NCBI GenBank assembly: GCA_016929775.1
Contig: JAFGIE010000243.1
Location: forward strand, 1-64,000
DNA: 64,000 bases
Source: Anaerolineae bacterium
GTDB lineage: Bacteria > Chloroflexota > Anaerolineae > JAFGEY01
Direction: 5' to 3'
Under the pieces are notes generated by a model. That model saw only the letters and a program-made list of their open reading frames with translations. It did not search any database and was not told the origin of the DNA. Position 1 is the stretch's first letter. The number at the start of each line of letters is the position of its first letter. The translations under genes were made by a program, and so were the position numbers. Positions 8,336 to 15,677 of the stretch are shown here, one piece after another.

Positions 8336-9292
8336 ATGATCCGCATATCGGTATGGGATCGTGGTCTCTCGGAGCGCTACCTGCGCCAAGTCACCCAGCT
8401 GGGCGCCGAACGGATTGACTTTGGAAGTGGGACGGCGTTCCCCGGGGTAACGGAGCAGGGATACCCCGACCTGGATCAAGTGCGCGCGATCCGGCGCCGG
8501 ATCCGCGCCTGGGGACTCGACATCAACCGCGTCACATTGCCCGACATCGGCGCGCGCTTTATGGAAGGTTTGCCCGGTGGGGATCGGGAGTTGGAGAACG
8601 CCGGGATCGCGCTGCGCGTCTACGCCCAAGCCGGGATCCCGATCGCGCGCCAACGCTTCGCCGGAGACGCCTCGCCCGGGCAGACCTCGCCCTACCGCTC
8701 GGTCCATCGCGGCGGGTATAGGTCACGCGGCGAGTACCAGCACCAGGCCAACCCCACCCTCCCCGCGCAGGACGAGGTCGAGCGCCGCTGGCGCCGCTTC
8801 TGCGACGTGTACGATCACCTGGTGCCGATCGCTGAGGAGCACGGGATCCGCCTCGCGATCCACCCGTCCGATACGCCCTATCCTGGCACGCCCTTTGACG
8901 CGCTCGGCTTTCACCGCGTCGTCGACGCCTTCCCCAGCAGCCAGGTCGGCTACCTGTACTGCGTCGGCACCCGCGCCGAGGCTGGGGGCACGCCGCTGAT
9001 CCTCAACGAGATCGAGAACTATGGTCGCAAGGGGCGCCTCTTTGCCGTCCACTTTCGCAACGTACGCGGCAGCCTCGCGACTGCGGGCGGGTTCGAGGAA
9101 GTGCTCCTCGACGACGGCGACATGAACATGTTCCGCGTGCTGCTTGCCCTGCACAGAGTGGGCTACGACGGGTGCCTGAACCCCGATCACATCCCGCATC
9201 TCGAGGGAGACGGAGAGGACGCGAGCCTGGGCCTGGCGTACTCGATCGGCTACATCAAGGCCCTGCTCGCGGCGCTAGTTGCGATGTCGTAG
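8336..9292 (+). CDS. UxuA-family mannonate dehydratase-like protein
   Basis: A 318-residue TIM-barrel protein, shorter than classical UxuA (about 390). The family core is visible: IHPSDTP, GYLYCVGT, HFRNVRG, LLDDGDMNM and LNPDHIPHL, which supply metal ligands and substrate contacts in D-mannonate dehydratases. It would dehydrate an aldonic acid such as mannonate to a 2-keto-3-deoxy acid in the hexuronate pathway, which would suit the HpcH aldolase nearby. Start at 8336 is preceded by GGAGGGGA at good spacing; an in-frame GTG at 8321 lies in that ribosome site and is rejected. Specificity remains inferred. Confidence 0.72.
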   Translation: MIRISVWDRGLSERYLRQVTQLGAERIDFGSGTAFPGVTEQGYPDLDQVRAIRRRIRAWGLDINRVTLPDIGARFMEGLPGGDRELENAGIALRVYAQAGIPIARQRFAGDASPGQTSPYRSVHRGGYRSRGEYQHQANPTLPAQDEVERRWRRFCDVYDHLVPIAEEHGIRLAIHPSDTPYPGTPFDALGFHRVVDAFPSSQVGYLYCVGTRAEAGGTPLILNEIENYGRKGRLFAVHFRNVRGSLATAGGFEEVLLDDGDMNMFRVLLALHRVGYDGCLNPDHIPHLEGDGEDASLGLAYSIGYIKALLAALVAMS

Positions 9293-9302
9293 CCCCTGGC
9301 GC

Positions 9303-9761
9303 TCAGCGGCTCTCGGTGCCCTTTTGCGCGTGCACGACCAGCAGGGGGCGCCTGATCCGGTGTAGCACACCCGCTGCGACGCTGTTGTACAGGACCTGTG
9401 TCAGCCCCGAGTGTCCCTGTCTCGCCATCGCGACCAGGTCGACGTTCTCGCGCTCGGCGACCCGTACGATCGCCTCCACGACGGGCCCCGTCGAGACCCG
9501 CGCATCCGCCTCGATGCCGAGCGCCCGGAACTTGCCTTGCTGCACGCTCAGGTACCGCTCGGCTTCGCGCAGCCGGCGCTCGTACTCGCTCCGGTGCAGG
9601 TTGGCGTAGGCAGTTTCGGCGGCGGCGACCGGCGATGCGGGCTCTACGATCCGCAGAAACACCACTTCCGCGCCAAAGCGCAGCGCCAAGTCTTCCACGT
9701 GGCGCAGGACCGCCTCTGCGCGCCGCGAACCGTCCAGTGGGACCAGGATCTTGTTGTACAC
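9303..9761 (-). CDS. Universal stress protein UspA family
   Basis: A single-domain 152-residue Usp: ILVPLDGS at the N-terminus, and at the C-terminus VAMARQGHSGLTQVLYNSVA followed by RPLLVVH, matching the G-2x-G-9x-G(S/T) ATP-binding pattern only loosely because the second glycine is replaced. Such proteins are cytoplasmic stress or energy sensors. It has its own promoter and stands convergent with the mannonate-dehydratase-like gene, 10 bp away. Confidence 0.9.
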   Translation of the reverse strand: MYNKILVPLDGSRRAEAVLRHVEDLALRFGAEVVFLRIVEPASPVAAAETAYANLHRSEYERRLREAERYLSVQQGKFRALGIEADARVSTGPVVEAIVRVAERENVDLVAMARQGHSGLTQVLYNSVAAGVLHRIRRPLLVVHAQKGTESR

Positions 9762-9857
9762 AGCGCCTCCCTGTGGTCACGGGCTTGCGCCCGGCTGCCG
9801 TCCACGGGCCTCGATCCCTGTGTGCGCCCAACAGCGCCGCCAGCGAGCCCTGCAGCC

Positions 9858-9886
9858 ATTATAGCACTGCTCGATGCCCCGATCAA
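9858..9886 (-). promoter_or_regulatory. Promoter for the UspA gene
   Basis: Minus-strand TTGATC (9886-9881), 17-nt spacer, perfect TATAAT (9863-9858), about 97 nt before the start codon at 9761. Confidence 0.75.
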
Positions 9887-9926
9887 GGGTGCTCGCGCTC
9901 GAAAGTGGAACGCCCAGGAAATGAAG

Positions 9927-9956
9927 CGTAGAGGCGTACTGCCATACGCCTCTACG
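9927..9956 (-). terminator. Perfect 12-bp hairpin downstream of the first response regulator
   Basis: CGTAGAGGCGTA, a 6-nt loop and the exact complement, 69 bp after the regulator stop at 10025. On the minus strand it is followed by CTTCATTTCC, a weak T-rich tail. It separates the ABC/regulator operon from the UspA promoter. Confidence 0.6.
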
Positions 9957-10024
9957 AATGGGGAGGAGAACACTTTTGTATCTCGCTGATCGCGTCTGCA
10001 CTACGGCAGTTGTCGTACGCGCGT

Positions 10025-10762
10025 CTAGAGGGACTCCCTGATCGCTGCGTCGGCGTCCTCCAGCGACGCCAGGCCCCGGCGGAGGGCATACAGCGCGGCT
10101 TGGGTGCGGCTGGACAACTCGAGCTTGGCGAGGATGTGGCTGACGTGCGTACGTACTGTCGCCTCGCTGATCGCCAGCCCGTCGGCGATCTCTTGGTTGG
10201 CCTGCCCCTGCGCAACCAGGCGCAGGACCTCTTTCTCGCGGTCCGTCAGCGGGTCCTCGACCGGCTTGTGCGGCGACGGGTCGCTCAGTTCCTCCAACAG
10301 CTTGCGCGCGATCGCCGGGTGCAGCGATGCGTTGCCCGAGTAGACCTGGCGGATCGCCTCTACCAGCTCCTCGGGCCCAGAGTCCTTGAGCAGGTATCCG
10401 AGCGCGCCAGCCTTGATCGCCGCAAAGATCCTGTCCATGCCGGTAAAGCTTGTCAGCACCAGGATCCGGATCTGGGGCATCTCCGCCGACAGCCACTGGA
10501 TCGCGTCGACGCCGTTCATCACCGGCATGACCAGGTCCATCAGGATCACGTCCGGTTCGAGGCGCTTGGCCTCCGAGATCGCCTCTTGTCCATCCTGCGC
10601 CTCGCCGACGACGCGAATGTCCGGCTCGGTCGCCAGCAGCGCCCGGATCCCCTTGCGCACGATCGCGTGATCGTCCGCGATCAGCACGCGAATCGTGCCT
10701 CGCCGCTTGGCGGACACCTCTGCACGCCGTTCCACTATGGCAAGATCGATTCGTTCGCTCAC
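10025..10762 (-). CDS. NarL/FixJ-family response regulator (orphan paralogue)
   Basis: An N-terminal receiver domain (RVLIADDHAIVRKG, phospho-acceptor Asp in DVILMDLVMP, Lys in YLLKDSG) and a C-terminal LuxR-type helix-turn-helix (LTDREKEVLRLVAQG, TVRTHVSHILAKL). Chosen start is GTG at 10762 with GAGGTG just upstream; a longer start at 10795 is possible. It lies 92 bp after the ABC permease gene on the same strand and may be co-transcribed. It is closely similar along its whole length to the regulator at 14994-15677 but has no kinase next to it. It probably controls the transporter or stress genes; target unknown. Confidence 0.9.
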   Translation of the reverse strand: MSERIDLAIVERRAEVSAKRRGTIRVLIADDHAIVRKGIRALLATEPDIRVVGEAQDGQEAISEAKRLEPDVILMDLVMPVMNGVDAIQWLSAEMPQIRILVLTSFTGMDRIFAAIKAGALGYLLKDSGPEELVEAIRQVYSGNASLHPAIARKLLEELSDPSPHKPVEDPLTDREKEVLRLVAQGQANQEIADGLAISEATVRTHVSHILAKLELSSRTQAALYALRRGLASLEDADAAIRESL

Positions 10763-10853
10763 AGCACACCTCGCGGCACGTATGCCGCCGGGCATCCGCC
10801 GGTCCGTAGACCGGACGCCCCCGACGGAGGGCAGTGCATCCAGCGCGCGCCCT

Positions 10854-11810
10854 CTACCGCCTCATCTTTGGATCCAGTGCATCCCTCAGCCCATTGCCCA
10901 TCAGGTTCCCCGACAGCACGGTCACAAAGATAAAGAACCCAGGAATCACGATCAGGTAGGGCGCCCGGTACAGGTACTGCTGCGCGTTCGTGAGCATGTT
11001 CCCCCAGCTCGGCGTGGGCGGCTGCACCCCCAGGGCCAAGAAACTGAGCGCCGCCTCGGTCAGGATCACGCCCCCCAGCGCGAGCGTTGCCGAGACGATG
11101 ATCGGCGACGTGGCGTTGGGCAGGATGTGACGGAAGATGATCCGCCTGTGCCTGGCGCCGACAACGGTCGCCGCGTCGACAAAGTCCCGCGCCTTCAGCG
11201 ACAGGAACTCGCCGCGCACGAGCCGCGACGTGCCCATCCAGTTGAGCGACGCGATCACGAACGCCAACCCGGTCACGCCAGGGCGGAACACGACGGAGAT
11301 CAGGATCAACAGAAACAGCCCCGGGATCGAGAGCATGATATCCACCAACCGCATCAGCAGTGTGTCCACCCAGCCGCCATAGTAGCCGGCGATCGCGCCC
11401 ACGACTGTGCCTACCGTCAACGAGATCAGCACGGTCAGGAACGAGACATACAGGGAGACGCGACCTCCATAGATCGCGCGCGCAAGCACATCCCTGCCCA
11501 GCTCGTCGGTGCCCAGCCAGTGGGTGGACCGCCCCGCACCGGTGCCGTACCCAGGCGGCTGCAGGATCCCGCCCAATGCCACTTGCTCCGGCGTGTAGCC
11601 GATCACATAGCGCGAGAGCAAAGGCGCCGCTAGGGCAGTCGCGACCAGCAGGATCAGCGTGGCGGTGCCAGCCATGGCTAGCTTGTCGCGCCGGAATCGC
11701 TGCCAGGCCATCTCGAGCAAGCCAGGCGTTCGCTGCTGCTCCTTGAACTGCAAGCGCGCCAGCGCCCGGGCTCGGGCGGCAGGACTCGCTCCGATCGCTT
11801 CAGCGGTCAT
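10854..11810 (-). CDS. ABC importer permease, DppC/OppC type
   Basis: A 318-residue inner-membrane permease. The N-terminal OppC-type segment carries RFRRDKLAMAG before TM1; HWLGTDELGRDVLARAIYGGR precedes the core; the EAA loop is DAATVVGARHRRIIFRHILPN. It should form the translocation channel with the DppB-like protein encoded 24 bp upstream, fed by the solute-binding lipoprotein. Substrates of this family are peptides, nickel, or oligosaccharides, so specificity is not fixed. No ATP-binding subunit gene accompanies the operon in the window. Confidence 0.93.
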   Translation of the reverse strand: MTAEAIGASPAARARALARLQFKEQQRTPGLLEMAWQRFRRDKLAMAGTATLILLVATALAAPLLSRYVIGYTPEQVALGGILQPPGYGTGAGRSTHWLGTDELGRDVLARAIYGGRVSLYVSFLTVLISLTVGTVVGAIAGYYGGWVDTLLMRLVDIMLSIPGLFLLILISVVFRPGVTGLAFVIASLNWMGTSRLVRGEFLSLKARDFVDAATVVGARHRRIIFRHILPNATSPIIVSATLALGGVILTEAALSFLALGVQPPTPSWGNMLTNAQQYLYRAPYLIVIPGFFIFVTVLSGNLMGNGLRDALDPKMRR

Positions 11811-11834
11811 GGTCTCTCTCCCTCTCAGGTGCAG

Positions 11835-12818
11835 CTACTCGGCGGTGATGCGCGGGTCTAGGAAGGTGTAGGCGATGTCGGCGATCAGATTTCCGCCGAT
11901 CACCATCACGGTGCCCACCACCAGGGTGCCCATGATCATCGAGTAATCGCGCTTGGTCGCCGCGTGGTAGGCCAGACGTCCCATCCCGGGCCAGCCAAAG
12001 ATCGTTTCTGTGACCAGCGATCCGCTGAGCAGCGTCGGGATCGCCAGGCCGATCAGCGTCGCCACCGGGATCAGCGCGTTCCGCAGGATGTGGCGCGCCG
12101 TGACCAGCCGCTCGGCAAGGCCCTTTGCCCGTGCGGTGCGCACATAGTCCTGGTCCATCACCTCGAGCACACTCGCCCGGATGTAGCGATTCCATCCAGC
12201 CACGCTCAGGATCGACAGGATCCCAGCTGGCATCAGCAGGTGCTTGAGCAGGTCGAATAGGTCGCGCTCTGCGCCCAGGGTGTACATGCCCCCCGAGGGG
12301 AGCCAACGCAGCCTGACCGAGAACACCAAGATCGCGATCAAGCCAAACCAGAAGGACGGGATCGAGACGCCAGCTGTGCTCAGCACGGTGAACAGGTTGT
12401 CAAACCAACTGTGCTGCCTCATCGCCGACCACAGCCCCACCGGCAGGGCTACCGCAAGGCTGATCGCAAAGGACGTCACGCTGAGCAGCAGTGTGTTGGG
12501 CAACCGGTCGTAGATGCTCTGCGCAACCGAGGTCTGATCGATGAACGAGACGCCCAGATCGCCCTGCAGCAGACCGCTGTGCCTGCCCTGGCTGTTGGGC
12601 ATGAGCCCAATCCATACAAAGTACTGCATCCAGACCGGCTTGTCCAGTCCCATGTTCGCCCGGATGCGCGCAATGTCCTCCGGTTTGATGTCGGCGTCCA
12701 GCTCCAACCGCGCTGTGGGGCCTCCCGGCACGGCGTGGATCAGCACAAAGGAGATGACCGTCACCCCGACAAAGACCGGGATCGACTGCAGGATGCGCCG
12801 GATCAGGAACTTGCCCAT
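11835..12818 (-). CDS. ABC importer permease, DppB/OppB type
   Basis: A 327-residue permease. The classic N-terminus MGKFLIRRILQSIPVFVGVT sets the start at 12818, with GAGAGG upstream; the frame extends further but without homology. The extracytoplasmic loop has PGGPTARLE, and the EAA loop is RTARAKGLAERLVTARHILRNA. It pairs with the DppC-type permease. Second gene of the operon, separated from the solute-binding protein gene by a strong GC hairpin. Confidence 0.93.
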   Translation of the reverse strand: MGKFLIRRILQSIPVFVGVTVISFVLIHAVPGGPTARLELDADIKPEDIARIRANMGLDKPVWMQYFVWIGLMPNSQGRHSGLLQGDLGVSFIDQTSVAQSIYDRLPNTLLLSVTSFAISLAVALPVGLWSAMRQHSWFDNLFTVLSTAGVSIPSFWFGLIAILVFSVRLRWLPSGGMYTLGAERDLFDLLKHLLMPAGILSILSVAGWNRYIRASVLEVMDQDYVRTARAKGLAERLVTARHILRNALIPVATLIGLAIPTLLSGSLVTETIFGWPGMGRLAYHAATKRDYSMIMGTLVVGTVMVIGGNLIADIAYTFLDPRITAE

Positions 12819-12859
12819 CGACCTCTCGCCTCGCTTTCTGTCCCTTGCGTCAACTGAAA

Positions 12860-12890
12860 GGGGCTGGGGCCCGCGGTGGACCCCAGCCCC
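12860..12890 (-). promoter_or_regulatory. Stem-loop between binding-protein and permease genes
   Basis: GGGGCTGGGG and its exact complement CCCCAGCCCC flank an 11-nt spacer, in the 120-bp gap between the binding-protein stop and the permease start. There is no T tract. In other ABC operons such stems stabilise the upstream mRNA or attenuate read-through so that the binding protein is made in excess; that role is inferred here. Confidence 0.6.
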
Positions 12891-12938
12891 GATCGCGGTT
12901 GGGGCAATGCGTTCCCGGACGACACTGCCCACAGCACA

Positions 12939-14720
12939 CTAGCGCTCCACCCACCACTCTTGCGCGTTGAACTTGTAGTCGATGTCGTTGTACTCGAACT
13001 CGTGCAGCCGTGTGTTCCAGCAGCCCGTCCCCTGTCTGAAGTACAGGATCGGCGCCGGCACGTCCTCAGCCAGGATATGCTGCATCTCATAGTACAGCTC
13101 GGTGCGCTCCTCCTGGTCGACGGTCAACAGGGCGGCGTCGATGATCTCGTCCAGCGCAGGGTTCGAGTAGCGGTTCATGTTGAACCCGCTGCCGTACGAG
13201 TCGGTATGCCACATCGTCTTCTGGTCGGGGTCCGTATCCCACCCAAAGCCGACCACGATCAGCTCATAGTCGTACGTCTCGGTCAGCTCGGCGAGCAGCG
13301 CGTTCCACTCGATCGCCGTCGGCTGTGCATCCACGCCGATCTCGTTCCAGTACTGCTGCATGACCACCATGTTCGACTCGCGCTCGTTGTTCCCGGCGTT
13401 GGTGTGGATCTCGAAGGAGAAGGGAGTGCCGTCCTCTACCCCTTGCACGCCGTGCGCCTCGCGAACGCCGTCGCCGTCCTCATCGCGCCAACCCGCCTCG
13501 TCGAGCAGTTCCTTGGCACGCTCTGGGTCGTAGCCGTAGCGCGGTTCGTTGTCCGGGTTGTGCGCCCAAGAGATGGGGGGCACGGTCGAGTGCGCTACAT
13601 CGGCGAGCCCCAGGACGATGCTATCGACCATCGCCTGTCGGTCCAGGGCGAGCAGTAGCGCCTGGCGCGTACGCACGTCCAGGAACAGGGGCGACTTCTC
13701 CGGGTCCATCTGGTACGTGTAGAACGTAAAGCCGAACTGCGGGAACGTGATGCAAGCCAGGTTCTCCTGCTGCTGGGCATCTTCCCACAGCGCTGCCGTC
13801 ACCTCGGCATAGTCGACCTCGCCCGTCTGCAGCTGGGCGTATTCCACCGTCTGGTTCTCGACGATCTTGTAGTAGTAAAAGTCGATGTTGGGCGCGCTCC
13901 CAAAGTAGTTGGGATTCTTGACCAGCGCGACGTGGTCGTCCTTGATCCACTCGCGGAACATGAACGGCCCTGTGCCGACGGGGGACTTGGTGTTGAAATC
14001 TGCCGTGTTGAGCTCCTCGGCAGTCAGGTCGCCCAGCAGGTGCGCCGGGATGATCCCATAGATCGTCTTGGTCGTCAAAAAGCTGGCATCGACCTGGCTG
14101 AGCGTGAACCGGATGGTAAAGTCATCCACGACCTCGATCTGCTCAGGGGTCAGGATGTCCGCCAGATCGGCGCGGCGCGGCGAGTTGACGTCGGAGTTCA
14201 GGATCGTGTCATACGTGAACTTGACGTCTCGCGCGGTGAATGGCTCGCCGTCGTGCCACGTCACGTCCTGGCGAAGGTAGAACGTGAAGACCAGGCTGTC
14301 GTCCGAGACTTCCCACCGCTCCGCGAGCTCGGGGAGCGGGCTGAGATCGCCCGGATCGATGGTGACGAGCTCGTTGTAGAGCAGCTGCTCGAGATCCGCG
14401 GAGGACTCGTCCGTGGAAAGGATCGGGTTCAGGATCTCGGCGTCGGCAAAGCTGCTCTCGATCACGGTGCCACCCGTGGCGATCTGGGTGGGCTCGGGCG
14501 TGGCGGTGACCACGGTCTCGACGACCTTGGTCACTTCCCTCTCAACGACTTGCGGCGTGCCTGCGACAACGACCGTCTCTTGCACCTTCTCAGTCACGAC
14601 CTGGGTCACGATCTCGGTGACCTTGACTTCCCGTTCCACGATCACAGTCTGAGGCTGGCATGCTGCTAGGGCGAGCGCGACGACAGCAGCCAGATACAGC
14701 ACGATCCTTGCGTTCTTCAT
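12939..14720 (-). CDS. Extracellular solute-binding lipoprotein, family 5 (oligopeptide/nickel type)
   Basis: 593 residues with a signal peptide and lipobox LALAAC (Cys21). Residues about 25-80 form a spacer of repeated Val/Thr/Glu units (VEREVKVTEIV, TEKVQETVVV, VEREVTKVVETVV) ending in a short TPEPT stretch. The SBP_bac_5 domain follows: LAERWEVSDDSLVFTFYLR, VTWHDGEPFTARDVKFTYD, TIRFTL, and GTGPFMFREW. It captures a substrate outside the membrane for the two downstream permeases. A promoter lies upstream. This spacer style is frequent in Chloroflexota lipoproteins. Ligand unknown. Confidence 0.95.
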   Translation of the reverse strand: MKNARIVLYLAAVVALALAACQPQTVIVEREVKVTEIVTQVVTEKVQETVVVAGTPQVVEREVTKVVETVVTATPEPTQIATGGTVIESSFADAEILNPILSTDESSADLEQLLYNELVTIDPGDLSPLPELAERWEVSDDSLVFTFYLRQDVTWHDGEPFTARDVKFTYDTILNSDVNSPRRADLADILTPEQIEVVDDFTIRFTLSQVDASFLTTKTIYGIIPAHLLGDLTAEELNTADFNTKSPVGTGPFMFREWIKDDHVALVKNPNYFGSAPNIDFYYYKIVENQTVEYAQLQTGEVDYAEVTAALWEDAQQQENLACITFPQFGFTFYTYQMDPEKSPLFLDVRTRQALLLALDRQAMVDSIVLGLADVAHSTVPPISWAHNPDNEPRYGYDPERAKELLDEAGWRDEDGDGVREAHGVQGVEDGTPFSFEIHTNAGNNERESNMVVMQQYWNEIGVDAQPTAIEWNALLAELTETYDYELIVVGFGWDTDPDQKTMWHTDSYGSGFNMNRYSNPALDEIIDAALLTVDQEERTELYYEMQHILAEDVPAPILYFRQGTGCWNTRLHEFEYNDIDYKFNAQEWWVER

Positions 14721-14866
14721 GGTCTTCTCCTTCGATCGGATAGGGTTGGACTTGCGGCACAGTAGGGAATCACGGGTCGATCCGGGGCACGATCTGCCCG
14801 GCGCACCTCCTTTGCCCAGTCATCGTCCACGCCGTTGTGGGCAACTGCATGGCCTACACGATTACC

Positions 14867-14895
14867 AGTATAGCAGGGGGCGCACGCGCTGTCAT
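14867..14895 (-). promoter_or_regulatory. Promoter for the ABC importer operon
   Basis: Minus-strand ATGACA (14895-14890), 17-nt spacer, TATACT (14872-14867), leaving a leader of about 140 nt to the ATG at 14720. Confidence 0.6.
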
Positions 14896-14920
14896 CGGAA
14901 AAACAACGGACTCGGGGTAG

Positions 14921-14949
14921 CAAAAAAGGATCGTCTGTGCGACGATCCT
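14921..14949 (-). terminator. Intrinsic terminator of the kinase/regulator operon
   Basis: On the minus strand GGATCGTC and GACGATCC form an 8-bp stem with a 5-nt loop, directly followed by a run of six T. It lies 45 bp after the regulator stop at 14994. The clearest classical terminator in the window. Confidence 0.88.
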
Positions 14950-14993
14950 CTCTACGGGGTTCTTATGGGGGCTACGACAAACGTTGTACGATG

Positions 14994-15677
14994 CTAGTCG
15001 TCCAGCGCATCGTCATAGAGCGACACCAGGCCCCGCCGCAGGGCATACAGCGCAGCCTGTGTCCGGCTCGACAGCTCCAGTTTGGCCAAGATGTGGCTGA
15101 CGTGCGTACGCACCGTCGCTTCGCTGACCGTCAACTCGTGGGCAATGTCGCGGTTGCTAAAGCCCTGCGCTACCAGCTTGAGGACGGTCACCTCTCGATC
15201 GGTCAGCGCGTCCTCCTCTGGCCCATGCGCAGATGGCTGTGAGATCTCGTCCAGGAGCTTGCGTGCGATCGCCGGGTGGAGCGACGAGTTGCCGCCCTGG
15301 ACCTGCCTGATCGCCTGCACCAGCTCTTGCGGTCCCGAGTCCTTGAGCAGGTACCCCAGCGCGCCTGCCTTGATCGCAGGCAGGACCATGTCGACGCTCG
15401 CAAAGCTGGTCAGGACCAGGATCCGGATCTCGGGCATCTGTTCGCTGATCCGGCGGATCGCCTCCAAGCCATCCATCTCGGGCATCACGATGTCCATCAG
15501 GATCACGTCGGGCTGAAGCAGGCGCGCCTGGTCGATCGCCTCCTGCCCGTTCGCCGCCTCGCCAACCGCCGCGATCTGGGGCTCGGTAGCCAGCAGCGCG
15601 CAGATGCCCTTGCGCACGATCGCGTGGTCATCGACGACCAGGACCCGGATCTCCTCTTGCTCCCTCCGATCGCTCAT
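14994..15677 (-). CDS. NarL/FixJ-family response regulator, partner of the adjacent kinase
   Basis: 227 residues: a receiver domain (RVLVVDDHAIVRKG, Asp in DVILMDIVMPE, Lys in YLLKDSG) and a LuxR helix-turn-helix (LTDREVTVLKLVAQG, ATVRTHVSHILAKLEL). Its start overlaps the kinase stop by 4 nt (ATGA), so the pair is translationally coupled and forms a two-component system. It ends at a clean intrinsic terminator. Nearly the same protein is encoded at 10025-10762; the final LSSRTQAALYALRRG is identical, which suggests duplication. Confidence 0.95.
   Translation of the reverse strand: MSDRREQEEIRVLVVDDHAIVRKGICALLATEPQIAAVGEAANGQEAIDQARLLQPDVILMDIVMPEMDGLEAIRRISEQMPEIRILVLTSFASVDMVLPAIKAGALGYLLKDSGPQELVQAIRQVQGGNSSLHPAIARKLLDEISQPSAHGPEEDALTDREVTVLKLVAQGFSNRDIAHELTVSEATVRTHVSHILAKLELSSRTQAALYALRRGLVSLYDDALDD

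Noticed and set aside
10025..15677. Mobile element because of duplicated regulators
   Set aside because: No transposase, terminal inverted repeats or target duplications; similarity is limited to the coding regions.
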